Shown here: in pieces, positions 25,713 through 37,895 of the stretch | Numbering within the stretch: position 1 is the stretch's first letter | Layout of the letters: each line of letters begins with the position of its first letter | Source of the DNA: Gp6-AA40 sp036274155 | GTDB lineage: Bacteria > Acidobacteriota > Vicinamibacteria > Vicinamibacterales > UBA2999 | Length of the DNA: 64,000 nucleotides | Direction of reading: 5' to 3' | NCBI GenBank assembly: GCA_036274155.1 | Contig: DASUGH010000018.1 | Coordinates: 1 to 64,000, forward strand | Program-made: the position numbers and the translations under genes | Notes under the pieces: model-generated | What the model saw: the letters and a program-made list of their open reading frames with translations, nothing else | What the model was told of the DNA's origin: nothing | The model's database searches: none

Positions 25713-26909
25713 ATGAAGGGTCGTCTCATGTACTTCGTCCTGGCGCTCGCGGCAATCGCCGTCTCAGGAGCCCTCTACTATCACTCCGCTGCGGCTGGGG
25801 CAGCTCCGCAGTACGTCACGGCTCAAGTGAGTCGAGGCGATATCGTGGATGCCGTCGAGGCGACAGGCACGCTGCAAGCCGTCACCACCGTTCAGGTCGG
25901 CACGCAGGTATCCGGCACGATCAAGGCGCTCTACGCCGACTTCAACAGCGTGGTGAAGAAGGGCCAGGTCGTCGCCGAGCTCGAGCCGTCGCTCTTTCAG
26001 ACGCAGGTCGATCAGGCCCAGGCGACCGTCGTGCGGCTACAGGCCGAGGTCGCGCGCGCCCAGGTCGACGTGCAGGACACGGCGGTGAAACTGCGCCGCG
26101 CCAACGAACTGTGGGGCCGACAGCTCATCGCCCGCACCGACCTCGAGGCGGCGGAGGCGGCCGCCCGTCAGGCCCAGGCCTCCGAGAAGTCCGCTCTCGC
26201 GCAGGTGGCGCAGGCGCAGGCGGCGTTGAATCAGGCGAACGTCAACCTCGAACACACGACGATTCGTGCCCCGATCGATGGTGTGGTGATCTCGCGCGCC
26301 GTGGATGTCGGCCAGACGGTCGCCGCCAGCATGCAGGCGCCGACGATCTTCGTGATCGCCAACGACCTGTCGCGCATGCAGGTCAACGCCCGCATCGACG
26401 AAAGTGACATCGGGCGGATTCGTCCGGGACAGAAAGTCACGTTCCGGGTCGACGCATACCCGTCGGATCGCTTCAACGGCACCGTGTCGCAGGTTCGGCT
26501 CGAGCCGGTGACCGAACAGAACGTCGTCACCTACACCACGATCATCGACGTGCCCAACAAGGATATGAAGCTGAAGCCGGGCATGACGGCGAATGTCACC
26601 GTGCAGGTCGCCACGGCGAAGGATGTGCTGTGGGTGCCAACGTCGGCACTGCGGTTCCAGCCGGAATCCGACGGCACGCGTGTGTGGCTCCTCACGGCCG
26701 ACGGTCCGACGCCGGTGCCGGTGACGGCTGGCCTCTCCGACGGTGCGACGACGGCGATTGTCGACGGGGCCATCGGCGAGGGCGCAACGGTGATCACCGG
26801 CATGGCGCAATCATCGTCCGACGGCGGCGCGTCGAGCCGATCGCCGCTCATTCCGCAGCGAGGGCGCGGGCGCCAGGGCGCGGCCGCCCAGAGGGGAGGC
26901 GGCCGATGA
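25713..26909 (+). CDS. MacA-like efflux periplasmic adaptor
   Basis: The 398-residue protein is an HlyD/MacA-type adaptor. It has an N-terminal membrane anchor (residues 6-26), a beta-barrel and lipoyl start (GDIVDAVEATGTLQAVTTVQVGTQVSG), and an alpha-hairpin with heptad-rich AQATVVRLQAEVARAQVDVQ and AAEAAARQAQ. The returning lipoyl half is TIRAPIDGVVISRAVDVGQTV, and a membrane-proximal domain follows. The last 30 residues are Gly/Arg/Gln-rich. It bridges the inner-membrane ABC transporter to an outer-membrane channel for export of macrolides, peptides or lipids; the substrate is unknown. It overlaps the ATPase gene by 4 bp and is the first gene of the operon just downstream of the intron. 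Confidence 0.9.
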   Translation: MKGRLMYFVLALAAIAVSGALYYHSAAAGAAPQYVTAQVSRGDIVDAVEATGTLQAVTTVQVGTQVSGTIKALYADFNSVVKKGQVVAELEPSLFQTQVDQAQATVVRLQAEVARAQVDVQDTAVKLRRANELWGRQLIARTDLEAAEAAARQAQASEKSALAQVAQAQAALNQANVNLEHTTIRAPIDGVVISRAVDVGQTVAASMQAPTIFVIANDLSRMQVNARIDESDIGRIRPGQKVTFRVDAYPSDRFNGTVSQVRLEPVTEQNVVTYTTIIDVPNKDMKLKPGMTANVTVQVATAKDVLWVPTSALRFQPESDGTRVWLLTADGPTPVPVTAGLSDGATTAIVDGAIGEGATVITGMAQSSSDGGASSRSPLIPQRGRGRQGAAAQRGGGR

Positions 26910-27649
26910 CGCCGGCCATTGCCACCCGCGATCTGACGCGGACGTACGATCTCGGGGAAACGAAGGTGCAGGCGCTGCGCGGCGTGACGCTCGACGTGAT
27001 GCCGGGCGAGTTCGTCTCGCTGACCGGACCATCGGGCAGCGGCAAGTCGACGTTCATGCACCTTCTCGGCTGCCTGGATCGGCCGACGAGCGGCGGCTAT
27101 GTTCTGAACGGGCACGATGTGTCCTCGTTGACGAAACGCGAGCTGGCGCGGGTGCGGAACCGGGAGATTGGCTTCGTCTTTCAAGGCTTCAACCTGCTGG
27201 CACGGACGAGCGCGCTCGAGAACGTCGAGCTGCCGCTGCTGTACGCCGGGCATATCGGCCGCAAGGAGCGCCGCCATCGCGCGATCGAGGCACTGCGTTC
27301 CGTCGGCCTCGGCGAACGGCTCGACCATCATCCGAATCAGCTGTCGGGCGGCCAGCAGCAGCGTGTGGCCATCGCCAGGGCTCTCGTGAACGATCCGCGG
27401 CTGCTGCTGGCCGACGAGCCGACCGGCAACCTCGACTCGCGCACCAGCATCGAGGTGATGGGGATCTTTCAGCGGCTCAATACCGAGCGCGGTCTCACGA
27501 TCGTGCTCGTCACGCACGAACCCGACATCGCGGAGTACGGCACGCGCATCGTGGCGTTCCGCGACGGCCGCGTGCGCAGCGACGAGCCGGTCGCACGTCG
27601 TCGCGACGCCGTCACCGAGCTGAGGCGGTTCAACGAGGAGGCCGCATGA
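26906..27649 (+). CDS. ABC transporter ATP-binding protein (MacB/LolD type)
   Basis: The 247-residue ATPase has Walker A GPSGSGKST, Q-loop FVFQGFNLL, signature LSGGQQQRVAIARAL, Walker B LLLADEPTGNLD and H-loop VTHE. The long insert-free layout and the phrase HLLGCLDRPTSG match the MacB/LolD/FtsE subfamily. These power mechanotransmission rather than classical transport. The start ATG at 26906 overlaps the adaptor stop (ATGA). In E. coli MacB the ATPase and permease are one polypeptide; here they are separate genes, as is common in this group. The permease gene follows after 82 bp. Confidence 0.93.
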   Translation: MTPAIATRDLTRTYDLGETKVQALRGVTLDVMPGEFVSLTGPSGSGKSTFMHLLGCLDRPTSGGYVLNGHDVSSLTKRELARVRNREIGFVFQGFNLLARTSALENVELPLLYAGHIGRKERRHRAIEALRSVGLGERLDHHPNQLSGGQQQRVAIARALVNDPRLLLADEPTGNLDSRTSIEVMGIFQRLNTERGLTIVLVTHEPDIAEYGTRIVAFRDGRVRSDEPVARRRDAVTELRRFNEEAA

Positions 27650-27731
27650 GCCTTCGACTCGCGATCGACACCGGCGCTCGCTCAGGGCCGGCCGAGCCCC
27701 GAGCCAAGGGCCCCGGATCCCGAGCCTCGTC

Positions 27732-28952
27732 ATGTCTCTGGTCATAACCATCGTCGTGGCGGTGAAGGCGTTGCATCGCAATGCTTTGCGCACCACGCTC
27801 ACTGCGCTCGGAATGATCATCGGCGTGGCTGCCGTCATCGTCATGGTCGCGATCGGCACAGGCGCCCGCCAGTCGATCGAGAACCAGATTCGCAGTGCGG
27901 GCTCGAACCTGGTGACGGTCAACGCGGGATCTGCCGGCATCGGTCCCGTACGCCAGGGCTCGGGGGCGGTGACGACGCTGATGCCCACTGATGCGGATGC
28001 GATCAGGCACGAAGTCCCCGGCATCCGCTACGTCTCACCAGGCATCAGCACGCGAACGCAGGTGGTGGCCGAGCGCGCCAACTGGAACACCACGGTGCAG
28101 GGCGCCGGCGAGGAGCTGCTTTCCATCCGCAACTGGCCGCTGCAGTTCGGGAGCTTCTTCACCCGGGCCGAGGTCTCGAGCGCTGCCAAGGTCGCGGTGC
28201 TGGGCGCGTCGGCGCGCGACGAGCTGTTTGGTCCGGGTGCCGACGCGGTAGGCCAGACCATTCGCATCAGGAATCAGCCGTTCCGGGTGATCGGCGTGCT
28301 GACGAGCAAGGGACAGGCGGCAATGGGCCCGGACCAGGACGACACGGTCATCGTGCCGTACACCGCCGTGCAGAAACGGCTGCTCGGCGTGCGCCACGTG
28401 ACGAGCATCACGCTGTCGACGATCGACGGCGCAGACGCCAGGATGGTGTCCGATCAAGTGGCGGCGGTGTTGCGTGTCAGGCACGGCATTGCTGAGGGCA
28501 GCGAGGACGACTTCGGCGTCCGGACGCAGGAAGAGATGGCCACCGTCCTGACGTCGACCACCGACACGATGACCTACCTGCTGGCCAGCATCGCCGCGGT
28601 CTCGCTCCTGGTCGGCGGGATCGGCATCATGAACATCATGCTCGTGTCGGTGACCGAGCGAACGCGTGAGATCGGGCTCAGGCTGGCCATTGGCGCGCAG
28701 GACGTCGATGTGATGACCCAGTTCCTCGTGGAAGCCGTCGTGCTGAGCCTCGCCGGCGGCGCCATTGGCGTCGTCCTCGGGCTCGCGATCTCGCATGTCG
28801 TCTCCGAGCTCATGCAGTGGGCGACCGTGGTGACGTCACAGTCGATCCTCCTGTCGTTCGGGGTGGCGGCGGCAACCGGCGTGTTCTTCGGTTTCTACCC
28901 AGCCCGGAAGGCGGCTACGCTCGACCCGATTGAGGCGCTGAGATACGAGTGA
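27732..28952 (+). CDS. MacB-like ABC transporter permease (FtsX fold)
   Basis: The 406-residue protein has the MacB membrane architecture. There is one N-terminal helix (ALRTTLTALGMIIGVAAVIVMVAIGTG), a large periplasmic MacB_PCD domain (about 45-265), and three C-terminal helices in the FtsX domain (LLVGGIGIMNIMLVSVTERT; LAGGAIGVVLGLAIS; FGVAAATGVFFGFYPA). The conserved end ARKAATLDPIEALRYE is complete. With the adaptor and ATPase it should form a tripartite efflux pump; an outer-membrane TolC protein is not encoded nearby. The 82-bp gap before it is low-complexity DNA of the GAGCCCC type found elsewhere in the window. Confidence 0.92.
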   Translation: MSLVITIVVAVKALHRNALRTTLTALGMIIGVAAVIVMVAIGTGARQSIENQIRSAGSNLVTVNAGSAGIGPVRQGSGAVTTLMPTDADAIRHEVPGIRYVSPGISTRTQVVAERANWNTTVQGAGEELLSIRNWPLQFGSFFTRAEVSSAAKVAVLGASARDELFGPGADAVGQTIRIRNQPFRVIGVLTSKGQAAMGPDQDDTVIVPYTAVQKRLLGVRHVTSITLSTIDGADARMVSDQVAAVLRVRHGIAEGSEDDFGVRTQEEMATVLTSTTDTMTYLLASIAAVSLLVGGIGIMNIMLVSVTERTREIGLRLAIGAQDVDVMTQFLVEAVVLSLAGGAIGVVLGLAISHVVSELMQWATVVTSQSILLSFGVAAATGVFFGFYPARKAATLDPIEALRYE

Positions 28953-28978
28953 GGCCGTTCACCCTGGATGCGGATATC

Positions 28979-29157
28979 GTCGCACCCTCGCACCTTCGCA
29001 CCTCGCACCCCGCACCCTCGCACCTTGCACCCCGCACCCTCGCACCTTGCACCCCGCACCCCGCACCTTCGCACCTCGCACCCCGCACCTTCGCACCTCG
29101 CACCCCGCACCTTCGCACCCTCGCACCCCGCACCTTCGCACCTCGCACCCCGCACCG
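28979..29157. repeat. Degenerate tandem repeat of 7-8 bp (CGCACC) units
   Basis: About 24 units of the form CGCACCC, CGCACCT, CGCACCTT or TGCACCC follow each other without unique spacers. The strand asymmetry is extreme: almost no G outside the CG step. It lies between the MacB-type operon and selO. No gene, CRISPR structure or clear promoter is present in it. A TATATT about 16 bp before the selO start lies just after the array. Confidence 0.8.
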
Positions 29158-29188
29158 TTGCCGCCTCGAGTCGGTATATTAGAGAGTG

Positions 29189-30787
29189 ATGCCAACCGCT
29201 CTCGCCACCCGTCACTTCACGAGCGTGCTGACGTTCGACAACGCCTTCGTGCGCGAACTGCCCGGGGACCGATCGGAATCGCCACATCCACGGCAGGTGC
29301 ATGGCGCGCTGTACTCCCGCGTGGATCCGGCTCCGGTCGCGGCGCCGCGTCTGCTGGCCTATTCACCTGAAGTGGCGGCACTGCTCGGCATCGATGAGGC
29401 CGATGTCAGGTCACGGGCGTTCGCCGAGGTGTTTGCCGGCAACGCGCTCCTCGAGGGGATGGACCCGTATGCAGCCAACTACGGTGGCCACCAGTTCGGT
29501 CAGTGGGCCGGTCAACTCGGCGACGGCCGTGCCATCACGCTCGGGGAGACGATCAACACGGCTGGCCAGCGGTGGGAGCTCCAGCTGAAGGGCGCGGGGC
29601 GCACGGCGTATTCACGAACCGCGGATGGCCGGGCGGTGCTCCGCTCATCGATTCGCGAGTTCCTCTGCAGCGAGGCGATGCATCACCTCGGCGTGCCAAC
29701 CACGCGGGCGCTCAGCCTGGTCGAGACCGGCGAGCAGGTGGTGCGTGACATGTTCTATGACGGCCGCGCCCGGCCCGAGCCGGGCGCCATCGTCTGCCGC
29801 GTGGCGCCGTCGTTCATTCGCTTCGGCAATTTCGAGCTTCCCGCGTCGCGCGGCGATGCGGCGCTGCTGGAGAGGCTGATCGCCTTCACGATTCGCCGCG
29901 ACTTCCCGGAGCTCCTCTCCGCTGACGGAACGGACGCGGAGGTGCGTGCCGAGTGGTTCGGCCAGGTCTGCGAGCGCACGGCGCGCATGGTGGCCCACTG
30001 GATGCGGGTGGGATTCGTGCACGGCGTGATGAACACCGACAACATGTCGATTCTCGGCCTGACGATCGACTACGGCCCCTACGGGTGGATCGACGATTTC
30101 GATCCGGACTGGACGCCGAACACGACCGACGCCGGCGGCCGCCGCTACTGCTTCGGCCGCCAGCCGCACATCGCGTACTGGAATCTCGAACGGTTCGCCT
30201 CGGCTATCGCCCCGGCCTTCGGCTCCACCGCGCCGCTCGAGGCCGGCCTCGCTCGCTACGTCCAGGAGTTCAACAGCCTCAGCCGGGATCACGCGTCGGC
30301 CAAATTCGGTCTGGTCGCCTGGGACGACGGAGACGACGCCCTCGTCGACGAGGGATACCGGCTGTTGCAGGCGGCGGAGATGGACATGACGCTGTTCTTC
30401 CGCCAGCTCGCCGATGTCGACGTGGATGCACCGTCGCTCGATGTACTGCAGCCGGCGTTCTACGACGAGGCGAAGCGTGCTGCCGAAGAAGATGCGCTGC
30501 AGCGCTGGCTCGAGCGGTACGCGGCGCGGATACGCCGGGATGGCCGGCCTGCTCTCGAGCGGCGGGCGCAGATGAATGCCGTCAACCCGCGCTACGTGCT
30601 CCGCAACTACCTGGCACAGCAGGCGATCGATCTCGCAGAGCAGGGCGACCCCTCACGCATTACGGAGCTGCTCGACGTGATGCGGCACCCGTATGACGAT
30701 CAGCCGGGACGGGAACAGTTCGCCGAACGGCGGCCGGAATGGGCGCGCCACCGGGCTGGATGTTCGATGTTGTCGTGTAGTTCATAG
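29189..30787 (+). CDS. selO: Protein adenylyltransferase SelO
   Basis: The 532-residue protein belongs to the SelO/YdiU pseudokinase family, which transfers AMP to Ser, Thr or Tyr of proteins and helps in redox stress. Hallmarks are LKGAGRTAYSRTADGRAVLR with the nucleotide loop, SSIREFLCSEAMHHLG, VMNTDNMSILGLTIDYGPYG with the metal-binding Asn/Asp, and a complete C-terminus GCSMLSCSS. That C-terminus corresponds to the redox-active motif in which eukaryotes place selenocysteine; here it is Cys-based. The ATG at 29189 is preferred over the GTG one codon upstream. The gene is not linked to obvious substrates. Confidence 0.95.
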   Translation: MPTALATRHFTSVLTFDNAFVRELPGDRSESPHPRQVHGALYSRVDPAPVAAPRLLAYSPEVAALLGIDEADVRSRAFAEVFAGNALLEGMDPYAANYGGHQFGQWAGQLGDGRAITLGETINTAGQRWELQLKGAGRTAYSRTADGRAVLRSSIREFLCSEAMHHLGVPTTRALSLVETGEQVVRDMFYDGRARPEPGAIVCRVAPSFIRFGNFELPASRGDAALLERLIAFTIRRDFPELLSADGTDAEVRAEWFGQVCERTARMVAHWMRVGFVHGVMNTDNMSILGLTIDYGPYGWIDDFDPDWTPNTTDAGGRRYCFGRQPHIAYWNLERFASAIAPAFGSTAPLEAGLARYVQEFNSLSRDHASAKFGLVAWDDGDDALVDEGYRLLQAAEMDMTLFFRQLADVDVDAPSLDVLQPAFYDEAKRAAEEDALQRWLERYAARIRRDGRPALERRAQMNAVNPRYVLRNYLAQQAIDLAEQGDPSRITELLDVMRHPYDDQPGREQFAERRPEWARHRAGCSMLSCSS

Positions 30788-30794
30788 TCGCTTG

Positions 30795-30820
30795 CCCGCC
30801 GGAGCCTTGGCGCAGGCGGG
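30795..30820. repeat. Short intergenic palindrome after selO
   Basis: CCCGCC and GGCGGG flank a 14-nt loop (GGAGCCTTGGCGCA). It lies 8 bp after the selO stop and could act as a Rho-independent-like stem, but there is no T-run. Confidence 0.45.
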
Positions 30821-30856
30821 TTCGAATCGTTCATAGTTTGCTGCGCGTCGACGAAG

Positions 30857-31785
30857 ATGAGCCAACCGTCGGTTCAAAGTCAGTTTGCCGCTGCGCTCGA
30901 CGCGCTCGTCGGCCAGGTGAGAGAGGACCGGACGATCCTGGCCGCCGTCCTGTGCGGCAGTCTGGCGTATGACACCGTGTGGTCGCGCTCCGACATCGAT
31001 CTGGTGTTCGTGACCGTCGACGACAAGCGCGTCGACCGGAGAGACGTCACGCTCAGCGCCGACGGGATACCAGTGCACGCCTTTCTGTGGCCGCGCGCCG
31101 AGTTCCGCAAGGCGGCTGAAGGGTCGATCCGCAACTCGTTCACACACTCGTTCGTTGCCAAGGGACGGCTGCTGTTCACGCACGATCCGACGATCGCCGA
31201 TCTCCACGCGCGGATGCAGGACATTGGCGAGCGCGACACCGCCATCCAGCTGCTCAGGGCAGCGACGGCGGCGCTGCCGGCGATCGACAAGGCGCACAAA
31301 TGGTTCGTGACGCGCGGCGACCTCGACTACGCGGCGCTCTGGATCCTCAACGCCGCTCTCCCGCTGGCGCGAATCGAGATCGTCGAGCGGCGGCTGCTCG
31401 CCGACCGTGAGGTCCTCCCGCAGGCCTTGACGCTGAACCCGGCCTTTTTCAAGAAGGTGTACGTCGATCTGCTCAACGAGAAGAAGACGGCCGCGAAGGT
31501 GCAATCGGCGCTGGACGCGGCGGACCGCTATGTTGCCGATCGGGCGCCGGTGGTGTTTGCGCCGATAATCGACTACCTCCGCGGCGCCGGCGAAGCGCGT
31601 TCGTGCGCCGAGATCGAGGACTACTTCACACGTCACATGGACGTCAGCGATGTGACGACAGCGTGCGAGTACCTGGCGCATCGGGGCCTGATCGGCAAAG
31701 CCGCCGCGCCCGTGCGGCTCACGAAGAGGAGCAACGTCGACATGCAGGAGCTGGCGTTCTTCCACATCGCCGATCGACTGGAACC

Positions 31786-31789
<4 letters not shown>
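30857..31789 (+). CDS. Nucleotidyltransferase-fold protein coupled to UvrA
   Basis: The 310-residue protein starts with a minimal nucleotidyltransferase domain. GS appears at residues 34-35 and the metal-binding pair Asp46 and Asp48 in SRSDIDLVFV, with a later acidic/basic strand PVHAFLWPRAEF. The rest is helical (about 130-300) with a possible winged-helix-like end (CEYLAHRGLIGKA). Family members add nucleotides to proteins, RNA or antibiotics. The target here is unknown. The last codons overlap the GTG start of the uvrA gene (GTGA), so the two proteins are made in a fixed ratio. This pairing suggests a shared role in DNA damage or nucleic-acid processing; that is inference. Confidence 0.8.
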
Positions 31790-34683
<2,894 letters not shown>

Positions 34684-34882
34684 TTCCGGGCTCCGGCTCC
34701 GGGTTCCGGGCTTCCGGCTCCGGGGGCCGGGCTTCGGGCTTCGACTTCGGGCTTCGGGCGGCTCGGGACTCCTCGCGGATTCTGGACTGTTCGACCACCC
34801 GCCCTTCCTTCGTTTACCCGAACGGAGCCCAGGGAATTCACTCCTGAGGCTATAATCCGCGCGTCAATCAGCACATCTCTTC
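34684..34882. other. Intergenic low-complexity stretch with a possible -10 box
   Basis: The first 90 bp are a degenerate repeat of GGCTCCGG, GGGCTTCG and GGGCTTCCGG units. After that comes ordinary sequence and TATAAT at 34851-34856, 27 bp before the ATG of the next small frame. No TTGACA-like box is seen 17 bp upstream, so the promoter call is weak. Confidence 0.45.
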
Positions 34883-35023
34883 ATGGCCGTCTCCCGCGGC
34901 ACGTTGATCGGGCCGTACGAGATCTCCGACACCATCGGTGCCGGGGGCCCCGCCTACGCTCGCGCCGTCGTTCGCCGCGAGCGACGGCGAGGTCTCGCCG
35001 CAGCCAAGGAGGCGCGGACGTGA
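34883..35023 (+). pseudogene. Fragment of a kinase N-terminus (46 codons)
   Basis: The frame starts MAVSRGTLIGPYEISDTIGAGG, matching the very beginning of acidobacterial Ser/Thr kinases up to the glycine-rich loop. It then diverges into Arg-rich sequence and stops. Its TGA overlaps the GTG start of the intact kinase gene at 35020. It could be a remnant of a fused or replaced kinase head, or a small leader frame that couples translation. Confidence 0.55.
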
Positions 35024-37845
35024 TCGGGCAGAGACTGGGCTCGTTCGAGGTCCTCGCGAGGCTTGGCGAAGGCGGAATGGGCGAGGTGTATCGGGCGCGC
35101 GATACGAAGCTCAATCGCGATGTCGCCCTCAAGGTCCTGCCCGACACCTTTGCACGCGACCCGGATCGCCTCTCGCGGTTCAAGCGGGAAGCGCAGCCGC
35201 TCGCCGCGCTCAGCCATCCGTCGATCGGGGTGATTCACGGGCTCGAGGAGGTCGCGGTCGACTCGAAGCCAGCCATCTCCGCGCTCGTGCTCGAACTGGT
35301 CGAAGGCGAGACGCTGGCGGATCGGATCGCGCGCGGGCCGCTGCCGCTCGACGAGGCGCTGCCGATCGCGCGGCAGATCGCCGAGGCGCTCGAAGCGGCG
35401 CACGATCAGGGGATCGTGCACCGTGATCTGAAGCCATCGAATATCAAGGTGCGGCCCGACGGCACGGTGAAGGTGCTCGACTTCGGCCTCGCCAAGCTGA
35501 CGGAAGGCTATCAGGCGGTGGCGAGCGGGCTCGCCGATCTGTCGCCAACGATTACGAGCCCGGCGATGACCGGACTGGGCGTCATCCTCGGTACCGCCGC
35601 CTACATGTCGCCGGAGCAGGCGCGCGGGAAGGTCGTCGACAAGCGGACGGACGTGTGGGCGTTCGGCTGCGTGCTGTACGAGATGCTGACCGGTCGTCGC
35701 GCGTTCGACGGCGAGGACGCGACCGACACGATCGCGTCGATCGTTCGTGGGACGCCGGACTGGAACGCGCTGCCAGCGGATCTGCCGCCGGGCATCCGAC
35801 TGCTGGTACAGCGCTGTCTCGAGAAGGATCGCCGGCAGCGCATCGGCGACATCTCTACAGCGCTCTTCCTCATGCGCGAGGCGACCGACTTCCGGGCGTC
35901 CCGCGATGTGGCCGGTGTAACAGTCGCCCCTGCGCCACGCCGATGGCGTCGAGCCGTGTACGTGTCGGCGGCGATCCTGGCGGCGGCTCTTATTTCAGGT
36001 CTTGGTATCTGGACGCTCATGCGGTCGGATCCACCGCAACTGCGGCGTCTAGAAGCGACGATCGATGCCTTGCCGCTCGCCGGAGCCACAGCCGGGAATC
36101 ACGTGGCGATCACCCGCGATGCATCCACGATCGTGTACGTCACCGGCAGCGGTCCTGCGACGCTACGTGCGCGTCCGATCAATGAGCTCGAGTCGAAAAC
36201 GCTGGCCGAGAGAGCGGTTGCACCATTCGTGAGTCCCGACGGCGAGTGGATTGGCTTCTTCTCCTTCGTGGATCAGACGATTAAGAGGGTCTCCGTCAGC
36301 GGCGGGCCGCCGGTAGAGGTCGCGCCTTTCATGGGCAACCCGCGAGGTGGCACCTGGGGAGATGAGGGGTCAATCGTGTTTGCGACGGTCAACGCCACAC
36401 CGGGCTTGCAGCGTGTCCGTTTCGAAGGCGGAAAGCCGACGGCATTGACGACGCCGGATCGTCAAGCCGGAGAGGGAGACCATGTGTGGCCGCGGTTCCT
36501 GCCAGGTGGCCACGCTGTGCTGTTCACGATCCTCGCGCCTTCGGGGGACACGGCCAACGCGCAGATCGCCGTGCTCGATCTGCGGTCGCCGAATGCCAAG
36601 CCGAAGGTCCTCTTGCGGGGCGGCAGCGATGCCCGATACGTCGACAGCGGCCATCTCGTGTATCTGGCCGGCACCTCACTGCGGGCGATCGGGTTCGACC
36701 TCAATCGATTGGAGACCGTCGGTACGGCCGTTCCGGTACTGCCCCGTGTCGACGTTGCCTCCGCCTCCGCCGGCGAATTCGATGTCGCCGCTGACGGCAC
36801 GCTGGTCTATTCAGCGGACGGCACGACCGCGCAACCGGGACGGACGCTGGTGTGGGTCGATCGAAGGGGAAAGGAAATAGCGATCACCGCGCCGCCGAAA
36901 CAGTACCTCTATCCGCGGATTTCATGGAAGGGCGACCGTGTTGCCGTCGACGTGCGTCAGGATGACAACGATATCTGGACGATCGATCTCGCAAGCGGCG
37001 TCGGCACGAGGGTGACCAAGGATCCGGCGCTCGATCGTGTGCCGATCTGGACCCGGAACGATACTCACCTGTTATTCGGTGCAGGTCGCGGCGTGGCGGT
37101 GTCATCAATCTACGCGCAGGCGTCCGATGGCACAGGGGAGGGCCAGCAACTGACAAAAGGCGATCTCGCCGAGTATCCGACGTCGCTATCGGAGGATGGG
37201 TCGACGCTGCTGTTTCACCACGGTGCCGGTGCGCTTCAGAGCGACATCATGAAGTTGCTGCTGCCGCCCACTCTGGCGGGCAAACCGCGAGCGACTCCGA
37301 CCGCCACCACGGATCTGGCCCGAGGGTCGTCAGCCGCTCCCAGCTCGCTCCCGTCAGTGGTCGACGTGGTGAAGTCGCCGAGCGGCGAGACGAACGCCGA
37401 AGTTTCGCCCGATGGTCGATGGATGGTGTACCAGTCGAACGAGACGGGGTCCTTCGAAATCTATGTCCTTCCGTATCCAGACCCGACGTCGGCACCACGG
37501 GAGACGGTCTCGAAGGGCGGAGGCATGATGCCGCACTTCTCGCGTAAGAACGACGAGCTGTTTTACATGACGCTCAACGGCAACCTCATGTCCGTGCCAC
37601 TTCGACCCGGAAAAACGTGGAGAGACATCGCCGGGCAGTCGTCGGTGATCTTCGACGCCAAGGGATATTTCTACGGCGACACCTCACTGCGTACGTTTCG
37701 GATGTACGACGTCTCGGAGGATGGTCGCAAGTTCCTCATGCTCAAGCCGGTCGAGGCGCCAGGGCAGTCGACGATCACGCCGAGGCTGATCGTCGTTGAG
37801 AACTGGTTCGAAGAGCTGAAGCGGCTGGTGCCGGGGAAGAAGTAG
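35020..37845 (+). CDS. Membrane Ser/Thr protein kinase with C-terminal propeller
   Basis: The 941-residue protein has a PknB-like kinase domain (about 8-275). It contains the loop GEGGMGEVY, Lys38, the HRDLKPSN catalytic loop with Asp136, DFG at 154-156 and an SPEQ motif. One membrane helix lies at about 310-332 (AVYVSAAILAAALISGLGIW). The extracytoplasmic part has WD40/TolB-like repeats such as VSPDGEWIGFFS, RFLPGGHAVLFT and VSPDGRWMVYQSNETG. The architecture suggests that an outside ligand binding the propeller regulates kinase activity inside. The start is GTG 35020. No phosphatase or partner gene is linked. Confidence 0.9.
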   Translation: MIGQRLGSFEVLARLGEGGMGEVYRARDTKLNRDVALKVLPDTFARDPDRLSRFKREAQPLAALSHPSIGVIHGLEEVAVDSKPAISALVLELVEGETLADRIARGPLPLDEALPIARQIAEALEAAHDQGIVHRDLKPSNIKVRPDGTVKVLDFGLAKLTEGYQAVASGLADLSPTITSPAMTGLGVILGTAAYMSPEQARGKVVDKRTDVWAFGCVLYEMLTGRRAFDGEDATDTIASIVRGTPDWNALPADLPPGIRLLVQRCLEKDRRQRIGDISTALFLMREATDFRASRDVAGVTVAPAPRRWRRAVYVSAAILAAALISGLGIWTLMRSDPPQLRRLEATIDALPLAGATAGNHVAITRDASTIVYVTGSGPATLRARPINELESKTLAERAVAPFVSPDGEWIGFFSFVDQTIKRVSVSGGPPVEVAPFMGNPRGGTWGDEGSIVFATVNATPGLQRVRFEGGKPTALTTPDRQAGEGDHVWPRFLPGGHAVLFTILAPSGDTANAQIAVLDLRSPNAKPKVLLRGGSDARYVDSGHLVYLAGTSLRAIGFDLNRLETVGTAVPVLPRVDVASASAGEFDVAADGTLVYSADGTTAQPGRTLVWVDRRGKEIAITAPPKQYLYPRISWKGDRVAVDVRQDDNDIWTIDLASGVGTRVTKDPALDRVPIWTRNDTHLLFGAGRGVAVSSIYAQASDGTGEGQQLTKGDLAEYPTSLSEDGSTLLFHHGAGALQSDIMKLLLPPTLAGKPRATPTATTDLARGSSAAPSSLPSVVDVVKSPSGETNAEVSPDGRWMVYQSNETGSFEIYVLPYPDPTSAPRETVSKGGGMMPHFSRKNDELFYMTLNGNLMSVPLRPGKTWRDIAGQSSVIFDAKGYFYGDTSLRTFRMYDVSEDGRKFLMLKPVEAPGQSTITPRLIVVENWFEELKRLVPGKK

Positions 37846-37895
37846 CGGTCCGACAGGTCCTGGAGCCCGAAGCCCTGGAGCCCGGAGCCTACTTC

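Noticed and set aside
28979..29157. Possible CRISPR array
   Set aside because: Units are 7-8 bp and contiguous without spacers, and no cas gene is present. The same applies to the octamer arrays at 40986, 41204 and 46740.
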